64,000 bases of DNA from contig CAWFEA010000029.1 in NCBI GenBank assembly GCA_963814745.1, positions 1 to 64,000 on the forward strand, written 5' to 3'. Made by a program: the position numbers and the translations under genes. Below are positions 19,230 to 28,391 of the stretch, piece by piece (the first letter of the stretch is position 1; every line of letters starts with the position of its first letter). The notes beneath the pieces are model-generated. The model had not been told where the DNA came from. It did not search any database and worked only from the letters and a program-made list of their open reading frames with translations. This DNA comes from CAWBRT01 sp963814745 (GTDB taxonomy: Bacteria > Acidobacteriota > Terriglobia > Terriglobales > Acidobacteriaceae).

Positions 19230-19496
19230 ATGAAGAATATAAAGGACGTGCTGCGGGAAAAAGAGGCGGCCTTGCGGCAGCTTGAAAAGGAAATAGAGGC
19301 CTTGCGTCTGGCTGCAAGTTTGCTGAACGAAGAAGGTTCTGCGGTCGTGGCAGCGTTTAGTGCTCCGCTTGCAAGTCCAAAGAGTCATGCCTGGGTTCCG
19401 TTATTTGAAGAGCGGAGCAGCGATGCGACCGCGCCCGGACCAACCGTATCGAAAGCAACCATATCCGGGACAACCACGCTGCGCCAGTTTCCATGA
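19230..19496 (+). CDS. Small coiled-coil protein, function unknown
   Basis: An 88-residue protein with a strongly helical, heptad-like N-terminus (KNIKDVLREKEAALRQLEKE) up to about residue 37, then an Ala/Ser/Thr/Pro-rich tail. ATG 19230 has GAAAG upstream. The stop overlaps the start of the next gene as ATGA, so the two are translated together. No enzymatic motif is visible. It may be a small partner or adaptor of the downstream PilZ/GAF protein. Confidence 0.7.
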   Translation: MKNIKDVLREKEAALRQLEKEIEALRLAASLLNEEGSAVVAAFSAPLASPKSHAWVPLFEERSSDATAPGPTVSKATISGTTTLRQFP

Positions 19497-20533
19497 GGGA
19501 TCTGCTGACAATGGCTACCGAAACCGATTTGGAGACTGGCCCGGAGCGGCGCCGCTTCTGTCGCCGGAGCATCAGCGAATTTCAACTGTTGACGGCCGAT
19601 GTTACGCCGGTCGGCAGCGAACGGGAGCAATCCTGCCTGGTGCTCAACATCAGCGAGTGCGGCTTGGCGGTGCAGCCGTTCCAGCGGCTTTCTCCGGGGA
19701 ATCTGGTGGAATTGCGGTTTGACGTTCCAGGAGCCGGCAAAGCGCTCACCAGCAAGGGAATGGTGGCATGGACTGGATCCGGCGGTCCAGCTGGAATTCA
19801 GCTCACCGACATGGCTTCCGGCACGCGCGAGCGGCTGCGCAAGTGGGTTGACGATGACCTTGGCCTGACTCCGCCGCAGCCCAGCGCAAGCGACGCCTAT
19901 GCAGTCGGACCGGGAGCGCAGGAATTTGAATCCGCTCTGCACCTGATTGCCAAACGAGCGCAGGTGGTAACCCGCGCTAACGGCGCAGCGCTCGCGCTGG
20001 GCGATGCCAGGAGCATGGTCTGTCGAGCCAGCACGGGCGTGGCCCCGGCATTGGGTGTCCCGATACGTTCCGGGCTCGGACTCGCCGGCCAGTGTCTTTG
20101 TACGGGAAGGCTCGTGCAGTCTTCCGACGCTCAATTCGACTCGCGCATCGATCCCGTTGTTGCCCGACAGCTTCAACTTGGTTCGGCGGTGATTATCCCG
20201 ATCTATTCATCCGGGGCTCTTACCGGCGCGCTGGCTGTGTTTTCGCGGCACCCGCGCGCCTTTGATGAATTCCATATCCGGCGGTTGGAACGTCTGGCGG
20301 CCGTAGTGACCGGCGCGCTGCAGACGCCCGCAGCCGCGCCTCCGGAAGCGCAACTTAAGCCTGGAGCTAGCGCCAAGTCCGCCCGACCTGATTCCCGCTC
20401 AGCCTCACCATCGCTAACCGCGAAAAATTCCGCGGCCGCCCCCGCTGTCCACCCGCTACATCACTTGGCGTCTCTCTGGGACCTCATAGAGCCCGCGCAG
20501 CCCGGGCAGAAAAGCTCAACCCCCGGCCACTGA
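19493..20533 (+). CDS. PilZ and GAF domain protein
   Basis: The N-terminal 110 residues resemble a PilZ domain: ERRRFCRRSISEF supplies the R-x3-R type c-di-GMP motif, NISECGLAV matches the D/N-x-S-x2-G motif, and WTGSGGPAGIQL is the closing strand. A GAF-like sensory domain spans about 145-270 (FESALHLIAKRAQ, GLGLAGQCLCTGR, SAVIIPIYSSGALTGALAVFS). The tail from 280 is Pro/Ala/Ser-rich and probably disordered. No output enzyme domain is present. The start at ATG 19493 overlaps the preceding stop; ATG 19511 is an alternative. It is the second c-di-GMP-type protein near motAB. Confidence 0.75.
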   Translation: MRDLLTMATETDLETGPERRRFCRRSISEFQLLTADVTPVGSEREQSCLVLNISECGLAVQPFQRLSPGNLVELRFDVPGAGKALTSKGMVAWTGSGGPAGIQLTDMASGTRERLRKWVDDDLGLTPPQPSASDAYAVGPGAQEFESALHLIAKRAQVVTRANGAALALGDARSMVCRASTGVAPALGVPIRSGLGLAGQCLCTGRLVQSSDAQFDSRIDPVVARQLQLGSAVIIPIYSSGALTGALAVFSRHPRAFDEFHIRRLERLAAVVTGALQTPAAAPPEAQLKPGASAKSARPDSRSASPSLTAKNSAAAPAVHPLHHLASLWDLIEPAQPGQKSSTPGH

Positions 20534-20771
20534 ATACTATTCGCCGATCAGATTTCCGCGCCGACTTTGCTGCCGCAGCCTAAGCATGTTTCCCGTCCAG
20601 CGCTAAGCGGCTGCGGACCTTCCCGCAGCCGCCTAATCGTTTGGAAATATGCCTCATCCGCCCAACCGAAGGGCGGAATGTGGACACCGGCGCTGTCGGC
20701 GAATCACAAATTACAGCGCGAACATGCGAGAATCGTATAAACTTCGAAGTCTCATATCATGGAGTGAAATC

Positions 20772-22052
20772 ATGTTTCCCAAACTTTATCTTGCCAAGCA
20801 GACGTTTCCTCGTCCGCGCGTGGAGGACATCAAGAGCACGGTTTATCAGGAGTTGGAGAAACTGGGGATCAAGAAGCGGCTGCCCAAAGGAGCTAAGGTG
20901 GCGATTACGGCCGGCAGCCGGGGGATCAACAGAATTGTGGAGATGACCCGGCTCACGGTCCAGTACCTGAAGGAAAACGGATTCGAGCCGCGCCTGATTG
21001 CCGCCATGGGAAGCCACGGAGGTGGCACCGCCGAGGGCCAGCAAGAGATCCTGACGAGCCTAGGGCTTACACCCGAGGCCGTGGGCGCACCCGTGCTGAC
21101 CGGTGCGGAGACGGTAGAAGTGGGCAAGACCCCGCAAGGATTGATCGCCTATATCAACCGCCACGTGCTCGATGTCCAGGGCGTGATCGTACTGAATCGC
21201 ATAAAGGTTCACACCGCCTTGGTGGGAGATATGCAGAGCGGCCTCACCAAGATGTGCGTAGTGGGACTCGGCGGTCCGAGCGGCGCACAACAGTTTCACA
21301 GTCTGGGCATACGGGAGCTGCCGGCGTGCCTGCGTGAGATCGGAACAATCCTGATCGAAAAGACCCCGATCCTAGGCGGACTGGCGATCATTGAAAACGG
21401 CTTCGAGGAGACCGCGCACATTATTGGCGTTGAGGCGCGCAAGTTCATCGAGGAAGAGCCGAAGCTTCTGGCCATGGCAAACCAGCTGATGCCGCTGTTG
21501 CCGGCCGACAAACTCGACATCCTGGTGATTGAAGAGATGGGCAAGGACTACAGCGGCACCTGCATTGATACCAACGTGGTCGGACGTTTCCGGGTGAAGG
21601 GCGAACCGGAACCGGAGACGCCTTTTATCAAGCGTATCGTGCTGCTGGACATCTCCGAGGGCTCGCACGGCAACGCCAACGGCATCGGGCTGGCGGACCT
21701 GGTGACCGACAAGCTTGTCGGCAAAATCGATTTGAAAGCCATGTACCTCAACGTACTGACCACCGGCTTTGTGCAGCGCTGCTTCATCCCGCTGCACTTC
21801 CCGAGCGAAAAAGAAACCATCGAGATGGCAATCGCGAGCCTGGGTCGCATTGCGCCCGAAGATCTGCGGCTGATGATCATTTCCACAACCCTGCACCTCG
21901 ACAAGGTGTACGTCTCGGAAGCGCTGGTTGCGGAACTGAAAGCCAAGCCCGGCGTGCAAGTGGCCGATGAAGCGGTGGCGCTTGAATTCGACGCCGACCG
22001 AAATATGGTCCACCGGTTGATGGCGCACAAGGCCAGTCAGACCCACGCATAA
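20772..22052 (+). CDS. LarA_N (DUF2088) domain protein, lactate racemase-like
   Basis: A 426-residue protein distantly related to nickel-dependent lactate racemase LarA and clearly different from the larA in the inverted repeat. It begins MFPKLYLAKQTFPRPRVED. Visible features are VAITAGSRGINRI near residue 45, IAAMGSHGGGTAEGQ near 80, a VILNRIKVH segment near 140, and a KVYVSEALVAEL element near the end. The classical D-x-TRP motif of true LarA is replaced, so racemase activity and the nickel cofactor are uncertain. ATG 20772 has GGAGTG 7 nt upstream. The dehydrogenase and MFS genes that follow in the same direction suggest a joint role in hydroxy-acid metabolism. Confidence 0.75.
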   Translation: MFPKLYLAKQTFPRPRVEDIKSTVYQELEKLGIKKRLPKGAKVAITAGSRGINRIVEMTRLTVQYLKENGFEPRLIAAMGSHGGGTAEGQQEILTSLGLTPEAVGAPVLTGAETVEVGKTPQGLIAYINRHVLDVQGVIVLNRIKVHTALVGDMQSGLTKMCVVGLGGPSGAQQFHSLGIRELPACLREIGTILIEKTPILGGLAIIENGFEETAHIIGVEARKFIEEEPKLLAMANQLMPLLPADKLDILVIEEMGKDYSGTCIDTNVVGRFRVKGEPEPETPFIKRIVLLDISEGSHGNANGIGLADLVTDKLVGKIDLKAMYLNVLTTGFVQRCFIPLHFPSEKETIEMAIASLGRIAPEDLRLMIISTTLHLDKVYVSEALVAELKAKPGVQVADEAVALEFDADRNMVHRLMAHKASQTHA

Positions 22053-22083
22053 CGAGTAACCAGCAAGACAAGGAGCGAGGCGA

Positions 22084-23139
22084 GTGAAAGAGACGGTTCT
22101 TATACAGGCGGAGCCCCTGAAGAAATTCTGCGCCGAGTTGTTAGAGAAAACCGGCATGCAGCCGGAAGAGGCGCTGGTAAACGCCGACACCCTGGTGGAC
22201 GCCGATTTGAAGGGCATCGATTCGCATGGCGTCAGTCGCCTGCCAATCCATCTCAAGCGCATCAAGATCGGAATTGTTCGCGCCAACTTCGAAATGAAAA
22301 TGGTTTCGGACAGGCTTTCGGCCGCGGTGATTGATGCCTGCAACTCCATGGGACCTTACGTGTCGGTGAAGGCGATGGATTTGGCAATGGAAAAAGCCCG
22401 GCACACGGGAGTGGCATTCGTTACGGTGAAGAACTCCAACCACAACGGAATCGCCGCCTACTACGCCGAGCGCGCCCTGCCGCACGGCATGATCGGCATT
22501 GCCGCCACCAATAGCAAGGCGCGCATGGCGGTTTATGGGGGCAGGGAACCATTTTTGGGAACGAATCCGTTTGCAGTAGCGATTCCGGCGGACCGGCAAC
22601 GGCCGATTATTGCCGACATGGCGACCAGCGTGGTGGCGCGCGGCAAGGTGGCAGCCGCCGCCAAGAACAAGCAGCCTCTTCCGCCGGGCTGGGCTTTGGA
22701 CAAGGAAGGCGAGCCCACGACCGATTCCGCCGAAGGACTGAAGGGCACCGTCGTGCCGTTTGCGGGTTACAAGGGATCGGCCATCGCTATGGTCATTGAT
22801 GTCTTAACCGGAGTTCTGTCGGGATCGTTGTTCGGCCCGTACGTCAGGGACCTTTACACCGATTTCAACGAACCGGCCTGCATCAGCCACGTGTTCGGCG
22901 CCATCAACGTCGAGGCGTTCACCTCGCTCGCCAAGTTCAAGAGCGATATCGACCAGATGATTACCGAGATCAAGAACGCCAAACCGGCCAAGGGAGTCAG
23001 TGAGATTTTTCTGCCGGGTGAGATCGAGCTTTGCCGGCGTGAAAAGTGGCGCAGGGAGGGGATTCCGCTGGCGGTTCCCTATGTCGACGACTTGCGGCGC
23101 GAGGCGGACGAGTGGCAGGTGCCGTTTACCCTGTGCTGA
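22084..23139 (+). CDS. Ldh family (type-2 malate/L-lactate dehydrogenase) oxidoreductase
   Basis: NAD(P)-dependent 2-hydroxyacid dehydrogenase of the family that includes MdhA, ureidoglycolate and sulfolactate dehydrogenases; it does not have the Rossmann fold of classical LDH. Diagnostic segments are ADLKGIDSHGVSRLPIH near residue 43, which includes the catalytic His, VKNSNHNGIAAYYAERAL near 118, GTNPFAVAIPA near 157 and PFAGYKGSAIAMVIDVL near 223. The 351-residue length is normal. The gene starts with GTG or the first Met codon at 22084 after GGAGCGAGG. It lies 31 nt downstream of the LarA-like gene, presumably in the same transcript. The substrate is not predictable. Confidence 0.9.
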   Translation: MKETVLIQAEPLKKFCAELLEKTGMQPEEALVNADTLVDADLKGIDSHGVSRLPIHLKRIKIGIVRANFEMKMVSDRLSAAVIDACNSMGPYVSVKAMDLAMEKARHTGVAFVTVKNSNHNGIAAYYAERALPHGMIGIAATNSKARMAVYGGREPFLGTNPFAVAIPADRQRPIIADMATSVVARGKVAAAAKNKQPLPPGWALDKEGEPTTDSAEGLKGTVVPFAGYKGSAIAMVIDVLTGVLSGSLFGPYVRDLYTDFNEPACISHVFGAINVEAFTSLAKFKSDIDQMITEIKNAKPAKGVSEIFLPGEIELCRREKWRREGIPLAVPYVDDLRREADEWQVPFTLC

Positions 23140-23255
23140 AAGAGAAGCAACGTGATCTTCACGCGGAAGTACTTCCGCACGATCCGGCTGGGAAGAAAGG
23201 CAAGGGTTGATATCCAGGGGATACCCCGGAAGAGAAATTCAATCAAGGTCGATCA

Positions 23256-24542
23256 ATGAAATCAGGTAATTCGGAAAACACAAAGGGCTATAGGATCGGC
23301 GTGGTTGCGCTGCTCACGGCAGGCACGTTTATCAATTCGATGGACCGTGCCAGCTTGTCGGTGGCTGCGCCCTTCATCATCAAGGAATTCCACATCAGCA
23401 CGGTGGCAATGGGCGTGGCCCTGTCGGCTTTTTTCTGGACCTATGTCATCGGCAATTTCCCCTCCGGATATCTGGCCGACCGGTTTGGAGCCAAGACCGT
23501 ACTCGGATGGGGTGCAGCGCTTTGGGCAGTCTTCTCGGCGATCACCGGATTTGCCCATAACATTACGCATATTCTGTTGGCCCGGCTTGGCGTGGGTATC
23601 GGCGAGTCCGTTGCCCTGCCATGCACCAACAAAATTATTGCCGGAAATTTCCCCAGCCAAGAGCGTGGCACCGCGATTGCCGTTTCCCTGACGGGAATAC
23701 GTTTGGGCATGGCCGCGACTCCTTTCCTGATGGCTTTCCTGATCGTTCATTGGGGTTGGCGGGTGGCGTTTTACGGGACAGGCATTGCGAGCTTGTTGTG
23801 GTGCGTGATCTGGTATTTCTGGTTTCAGGACAGGTCCGAGGTCAAGGCCCGCGAAGGCGTCGCCCGCCCACAACACGCCGCGATTCCCTGGGCCCAGGTA
23901 TTCAGCAACCGGGCGGTCCTCGGCTTGCTGGTGGTGAAGTTCACCCAGGACTTCCTGCAGTGGCTGTTTCTGACGTGGGTTCCGTCGTACCTGGTCATGG
24001 AGCGTCACTTTTCCATCGTCAAGATGGGCATCTACGGCTCGCTTCCCTACGCCACGGCTTGCGTGAGCCAGCCCTTCGTGGGCATGTGCTCCGACTATCT
24101 GATCAAGCGCGGCTGGAGCATGAATCGCGCCCGCAAGACGATTCAGGTCATTCTTCAGCTCCTGTCCGCTACCGTGATTATGGTAGGGTTCGTTGACGAT
24201 CCCATGGTTGCCGTGTTCTTCCTGACGCTCTCGATTGCCGCCGAATCCAATGCCGCCGCCCATATTTGGGTGATTATCTCGGAAGTCATTCCGCCCAAGA
24301 TGGTCGGCTCCGTCGGAGGCATGATCAACGCCTTCGGTTCCGCCGCCGGAATTCTTTCGCCCATCTTGACCGGCTTAGTGGTGAAACTGACGGGCAGCTT
24401 CCGGTTGGCTCTCACCTTTGGCGGGTGTTCGATTTTGGTGGCGAGCATCTTCACCCTCTGGGTGGTGCCGAAGCTCACGCTTCTGCCCCTCGGCAAGGAA
24501 GGGCCGCAGTCAACCCCTGCCGTGGCTGGCGCCAAAGCATAG
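23256..24542 (+). CDS. MFS transporter, anion:cation symporter (ACS) type
   Basis: A 428-residue carrier with 12 predicted helices. Features of the ACS family (hexuronate, galactonate and related acid uptake) are INSMDRASLSVAAPFI in helix 1, SGYLADRFGAKTVLGWG for the loop 2-3 motif, and RLGVGIGESVALPCTNKII in helix 4. ATG 23256 follows the dehydrogenase by 117 nt. It probably imports the hydroxy acid handled by the two upstream enzymes, though the sequence does not show which one. Confidence 0.9.
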   Translation: MKSGNSENTKGYRIGVVALLTAGTFINSMDRASLSVAAPFIIKEFHISTVAMGVALSAFFWTYVIGNFPSGYLADRFGAKTVLGWGAALWAVFSAITGFAHNITHILLARLGVGIGESVALPCTNKIIAGNFPSQERGTAIAVSLTGIRLGMAATPFLMAFLIVHWGWRVAFYGTGIASLLWCVIWYFWFQDRSEVKAREGVARPQHAAIPWAQVFSNRAVLGLLVVKFTQDFLQWLFLTWVPSYLVMERHFSIVKMGIYGSLPYATACVSQPFVGMCSDYLIKRGWSMNRARKTIQVILQLLSATVIMVGFVDDPMVAVFFLTLSIAAESNAAAHIWVIISEVIPPKMVGSVGGMINAFGSAAGILSPILTGLVVKLTGSFRLALTFGGCSILVASIFTLWVVPKLTLLPLGKEGPQSTPAVAGAKA

Positions 24543-24626
24543 AGATTGCGTGTAGCGGCTAGGCTCCCAGTTGCTACACGCATCCCCGTAAAGGCAAGTG
24601 TGCCGGCGGCAAGAATCTTCGCTGGG

Positions 24627-25379
24627 CTACTTGGTGCGATGGATCGCCAGCGGCCCCCATACCTGGCAGACGGGCATCACTTCAATCGCATTGATATTCA
24701 CCCGCGGCGGCCTGGAGGCAGCCCAGTACACGGTGTCCGCGATGTCGTCGGAGCTGAGCGGAGCCGCGCCCTCGTAGACTTTTTGCGCGCGGCTGCTGTC
24801 TCCGTGGAAGCGGACCTGAGCGAACTCGGTGCCCGCCACCATGCCGGGCGAGATGTCTGTGACGCGCAGCGGCGTGCCAAAGAGGTCGGCGCGCAGATTG
24901 CGCGAGAACTGCTGCACAAAGGCCTTGGAGGCACCATAAACGTTGCCTCCCGGATAAGGCCAGGAACCGGCCGTCGAGCTGATGTTGATAACGTGCCCGC
25001 GACCGCGCGTCACCATGCCGGGTAGTACGGTCTTGGTGAGATAGATGAGGCCTTTTATGTTGGTGTCCACCATGCAGTCCCAGTCATCGAGATCGGCCCG
25101 CTGCGCCGGCTCAAGCCCGAGGGCGAGCCCGGCGTTGTTGACCAGCACATCGATTTCCGCGAAGCCGGCCGGCAACCCGTTTACCGCGCATTCCACGGCT
25201 GAACGGTCGCGAATATCCAAGACAAGCGGATGGACTTTATCCGCACCCAGCTCCTGCGCAAGCTGGTTCAGCCGTTCACTGCGCCGGGCGGCAGCGACAA
25301 CTTTTGCGCCCTCCTTCACAAACCGTCGTGCAATCGCCGTTCCGAAGCCGGCGGTCGCGCCTGTAACCAGTGCGATCAT
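24627..25379 (-). CDS. ydfG: SDR oxidoreductase, YdfG-like 3-hydroxy acid dehydrogenase
   Basis: Short-chain dehydrogenase closely resembling E. coli YdfG, which reduces malonic semialdehyde and oxidises L-allo-threonine and other 3-hydroxy acids with NADP. It starts MIALVTGATAGFGTAIARRF (T-G-x3-G-x-G cofactor motif), with DVLVNNAGLALGLEPA near residue 80 and the catalytic Ser and Tyr in INISSTAGSWPYPGGNVYGASKAF near 130-155. The tail HVNINAIEVMP-type segment is also conserved. ATG 25379 has GGAAGGTGG upstream. It converges on the MFS gene and may belong functionally with that cluster. Confidence 0.9.
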   Translation of the reverse strand: MIALVTGATAGFGTAIARRFVKEGAKVVAAARRSERLNQLAQELGADKVHPLVLDIRDRSAVECAVNGLPAGFAEIDVLVNNAGLALGLEPAQRADLDDWDCMVDTNIKGLIYLTKTVLPGMVTRGRGHVINISSTAGSWPYPGGNVYGASKAFVQQFSRNLRADLFGTPLRVTDISPGMVAGTEFAQVRFHGDSSRAQKVYEGAAPLSSDDIADTVYWAASRPPRVNINAIEVMPVCQVWGPLAIHRTK

Positions 25380-25751
25380 TCCGTCCACCTTCCTCCCCGC
25401 CCACTTTCGATGTAATGCCGGGGCCGCATAAATGCCTGGCCTTCGAATTTCTCATCTCCATGCGCGCAGTCGCGGCACGTGGCGGTGACCTTCCCGCGAG
25501 TGCCGGCGCTCAGTGAAATCCCGTAAGGCCGATACTATATTTCTACTACAAGCGGTTCGATAACTCATTGCGAATAACTCTCACTCCTCCGCAACTCGCG
25601 GAAATGTGTTCTATAAATGTGCTTGGATAGGGCGTAAAATTGAGGCATAGAACCAGTGCCGCGGCCGTGGTTTTATGGCGATCGTGTGCTTGGCGTCGGG
25701 GCTCCGGCGAGCCTTGCTTGCTGGAGTGACCGGCCAGTCAGGGAGGGTTCG
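25380..25751. other. Divergent intergenic region, no gene seen
   Basis: This 372-nt gap separates the SDR gene and hypCD, which diverge from it. It should hold promoters in both directions. AT-rich stretches near 25540-25560 and 25600-25640 are candidates, but no consensus site is clear. Confidence 0.45.
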
Positions 25752-27152
25752 ATGTGCCTCGCCGTGCCGGGGAAAGTGCTGGACTGCGATGAGAGCGGCG
25801 GCATCCGTGAAGGCCGCGTGCAGTTCGCCGGCATTGTGCGCCGGGTGCGTCTGGATTTCGTGCCCGAGGCGCAGGTCGGCGATTACGTGATGGTGCACGT
25901 CGGTTTCGCCATCAGCCGCATCGACGCCGAAGAAGCGGAGCGCACGCTGGCATTGCTCTCGGAGATGGGGGCACTGGCGGCAGAGTTGGGGCTTGCAGAC
26001 CCGGAAGACGAGGAAGATCGCGGCGGCAAAAGCACCGAGTCGCACGGAAACCTCGTGAAGTATATCGACGAGTATCGGGATCATCGCCTCGCCCACGCGC
26101 TGGCGGCTGAAATCGTCAGCCGCGCCAGCCGCCGGTGGGTGCTGATGGAGATCTGCGGCGGGCAGACGCATACCATCATGCGCTACGGCCTCGACGAATT
26201 GCTCGGCGACAACATCGAACTGGTGCACGGCCCTGGATGTCCGGTATGCGTCACTCCCCTGGAGACGATCGACAAGGCCATCGAGCTTGCGTCGCTTCCC
26301 GATGTCACGCTGGTTTCCTACGGCGATATGCTGCGGGTTCCGGGCTCGCGCTCGGACCTGTTCCAGGCTAAGGCCCAAGGCGGCGACGTGCGGGTCGCGT
26401 ACACTCCGCTGGAGGCGCTGAAGATTGCGCGGGCGCATCCTGAGCGCCGCGTCGTATTTTTCGCGATCGGATTCGAGACCACGGCTCCGGCGAACGCCAT
26501 GGCCGCCTGGCAGGCCAAACACGAGGGCTTGGCAAATTTTTCCATGCTGGTCTCGCATGTGCTGGTGCCCCCGGCGATTCGCGCCTTGATGGGCTCGCCC
26601 GCCAATCGCGTGCAGGGATTCATTGCCCCGGGCCACGTCTGTACGGTAATGGGATGCGAGGAGTACGAGGCGCTGGCGCGCGACTTCCGCGTGCCGTTCG
26701 TCGTCGCCGGGTTCGAGCCCGTAGACCTGCTTCAGGCGGTGCTGCTGCTGGTGAATCAACTCGAGGCCGGAAGCGCGAAGCTCGAAAACCAGTATGCGCG
26801 CTCGGTGCAAGCCCAGGGCAACCCCGCCGCACGCAAGATCATGCAGGACGTTTTCGAGATCGCTGACCAGAAGTGGCGCGGCATCGGGACGATTCCCGCC
26901 AGCGGCCTGCGGCTCCGCGATGCCTATGCGGATTACGACGCGGTGAAGGTCTTCGGGCTGGCGGACATTACGGCGGAAGAGCCCGCCGAGTGCATCAGCG
27001 CCCAGGTGCTGCAAGGATTGAAGAAACCGACCGACTGCTCGGCTTTTGGATCGCGATGCACGCCGGAGAATCCGCTGGGCGCGCCGATGGTTTCGAGCGA
27101 GGGCGCGTGCGCCGCCTATTATCGTTACCGGCGGCACGCGGCCAACAGTTAG
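25752..27152 (+). CDS. hypCD: HypC-HypD fusion, [NiFe] hydrogenase maturation proteins
   Basis: HypC and HypD together carry the Fe(CN)2CO group for hydrogenase assembly. The N-terminus MCLAVPGKVLDCD is the HypC signature with the essential Cys2. HypC-like sequence ends near residue 80, and a short acidic linker leads into KYIDEYRDHRLAHALAAEI, the normal start of HypD. HypD motifs follow: MEICGGQTHTIMRYG, VHGPGCPVCVTP and PGHVCTVMGCEEYE, plus ending Cys residues. ATG 25752 has GGGAGGG upstream. A GTG at the HypD junction overlaps a TGA in another frame (GTGA), so in the ancestor these may have been two coupled genes. A lost base in the assembly could have created the fusion. Confidence 0.9.
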   Translation: MCLAVPGKVLDCDESGGIREGRVQFAGIVRRVRLDFVPEAQVGDYVMVHVGFAISRIDAEEAERTLALLSEMGALAAELGLADPEDEEDRGGKSTESHGNLVKYIDEYRDHRLAHALAAEIVSRASRRWVLMEICGGQTHTIMRYGLDELLGDNIELVHGPGCPVCVTPLETIDKAIELASLPDVTLVSYGDMLRVPGSRSDLFQAKAQGGDVRVAYTPLEALKIARAHPERRVVFFAIGFETTAPANAMAAWQAKHEGLANFSMLVSHVLVPPAIRALMGSPANRVQGFIAPGHVCTVMGCEEYEALARDFRVPFVVAGFEPVDLLQAVLLLVNQLEAGSAKLENQYARSVQAQGNPAARKIMQDVFEIADQKWRGIGTIPASGLRLRDAYADYDAVKVFGLADITAEEPAECISAQVLQGLKKPTDCSAFGSRCTPENPLGAPMVSSEGACAAYYRYRRHAANS

Positions 27153-27232
27153 CAGGAAGCGGGATTTCTAGCTATTCTCGTCCCGCGACGCTCAATCGAA
27201 GCGCATCGTCGGACTTTGGAGTCGGTAGGCCA

Positions 27233-28306
27233 GTGGACGAGACGAAGACAATCGCCGGAATCATCTGCCCGACGCCTTTGCCCGTCAAGGATACGGTGGT
27301 GCTCGGCCATGGCAGCGGCGGAAAGTTGAGCGCCGAACTGGTGCGTTCCATCTTCTTGCCGGCCTTTCAGAACGCGGCGCTGGCCAAGCTCAACGACCAG
27401 GCCATCCTGAACGTGAACGGTACGCGGCTGGCATTCACCACCGATTCTTTCGTCGTCAAGCCACTTTTTTTCCCTGGCGGAAACATCGGTTCACTGGCGG
27501 TACACGGCACCATCAACGATCTCGCGATGTGCGGCGCGCGCCCGCTGTTTCCTGAGCGTTGGCTTCATCCTGGAGGAAGGCTTTTCGCTCAACGAGCTGC
27601 GCAGGGTGGTGGACTCGCTTAGCCAGGCGGCCGCCGATGCGGGCGTGCAGGTGGTCACGGGCGACACCAAGGTCGTCGAGAAGGGAAGCGGCGACCAGCT
27701 CTTCATCAACACCACCGGCATCGGGCTGGTGCCCGGAGGGTCTGGAACTCTCGGCGGACCAGGCGCGGCCCGGCGACAAGATATTGCTCAGCGGTTATAT
27801 CGGCGACCATGGCATTGCCATACTCGCGCAGCGCGAGGGGCTGGAATTTGAGTCGCCGATCCAGAGCGACAGCGCCGCTCTGCACGGACTGGTGGCGGAG
27901 ATGCTGGAGGCGAGTTCCGGGATGGCGGGCGCGATCCGCTGCATGCGCGATCCGACGCGCGGCGGCCTGTCGAGCGCGCTGAACGAAATTGCGGAGCAGT
28001 CGAAGGCAGGCATCCAGATCGAAGAGCCCGCGATTCCAATCCGCGAAGAGGTGCGCGGCGCTTGCGAGATGCTGGGGCTCGATCCGCTTTACGTCGCCAA
28101 CGAGGGCAAGCTGATCGCCATCGTCGACCCCGGCAGCGGCAGAGCCGATCTTGGAGGCCATGCGGCGCCATCCGCTGGGCAGGGAATCGCGACTCATAGG
28201 TACGGTCACCGAGCGCTCGCCCGGAACGGTCATCATGCGCACCGCGCTGGGCACGACGCGCATTGTCGACATGCTGGCGGGCGACCAATTGCCGCGGATC
28301 TGTTGA
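27233..28306 (+). CDS. hypE: HypE, carbamoyl dehydratase of hydrogenase maturation (frameshifted)
   Basis: HypE converts the carbamoyl group received from HypF into the cyanide ligand of the Ni-Fe site. From GTG 27233 it reads TVVLGHGSGGKLSAELVRS and LAFTTDSFVVKPLFFPGGNIG, which are typical. It is then broken near 27550, 27735 and 28146. The pieces in other frames are all HypE: VGFILEEGFSLNELRRVV, GDKILLSGYIGDHGIAILAQ and MRDPTRGGLSSALNEIAEQ. The expected C-terminus PRIC, with the essential terminal Cys, ends at TGA 28304-28306. All parts are present in order, so the gene is probably intact in the organism. Confidence 0.88.
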
Positions 28307-28310
28307 GGCC

Positions 28311-28391
28311 ATGACGCATGAGATGGGAATTGCCCGACACGCGCTTATGCTGCTAAATAGTGGCGTCCTCAGGCGAGGCCATTATGCATGA
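28311..28391 (+). pseudogene. Ghost duplicate of the hypA 5' end
   Basis: An ATG at 28311 opens a 26-residue frame starting MTHEMGIARHAL, which closely copies the true HypA start MHEMGIACSIL 73 nt downstream. The frame ends in TGA 28389-28391, inside the real hypA start region. It looks like a partial duplication or replacement of the hypA 5' end. It could act as a small upstream ORF between hypE and hypA. Confidence 0.45.

Noticed and set aside
26873..27622. Long frame spanning the end of hypD and start of hypE as one protein
   Set aside because: Only the part from 27233 on matches HypE; the upstream part is a shadow frame inside hypD.
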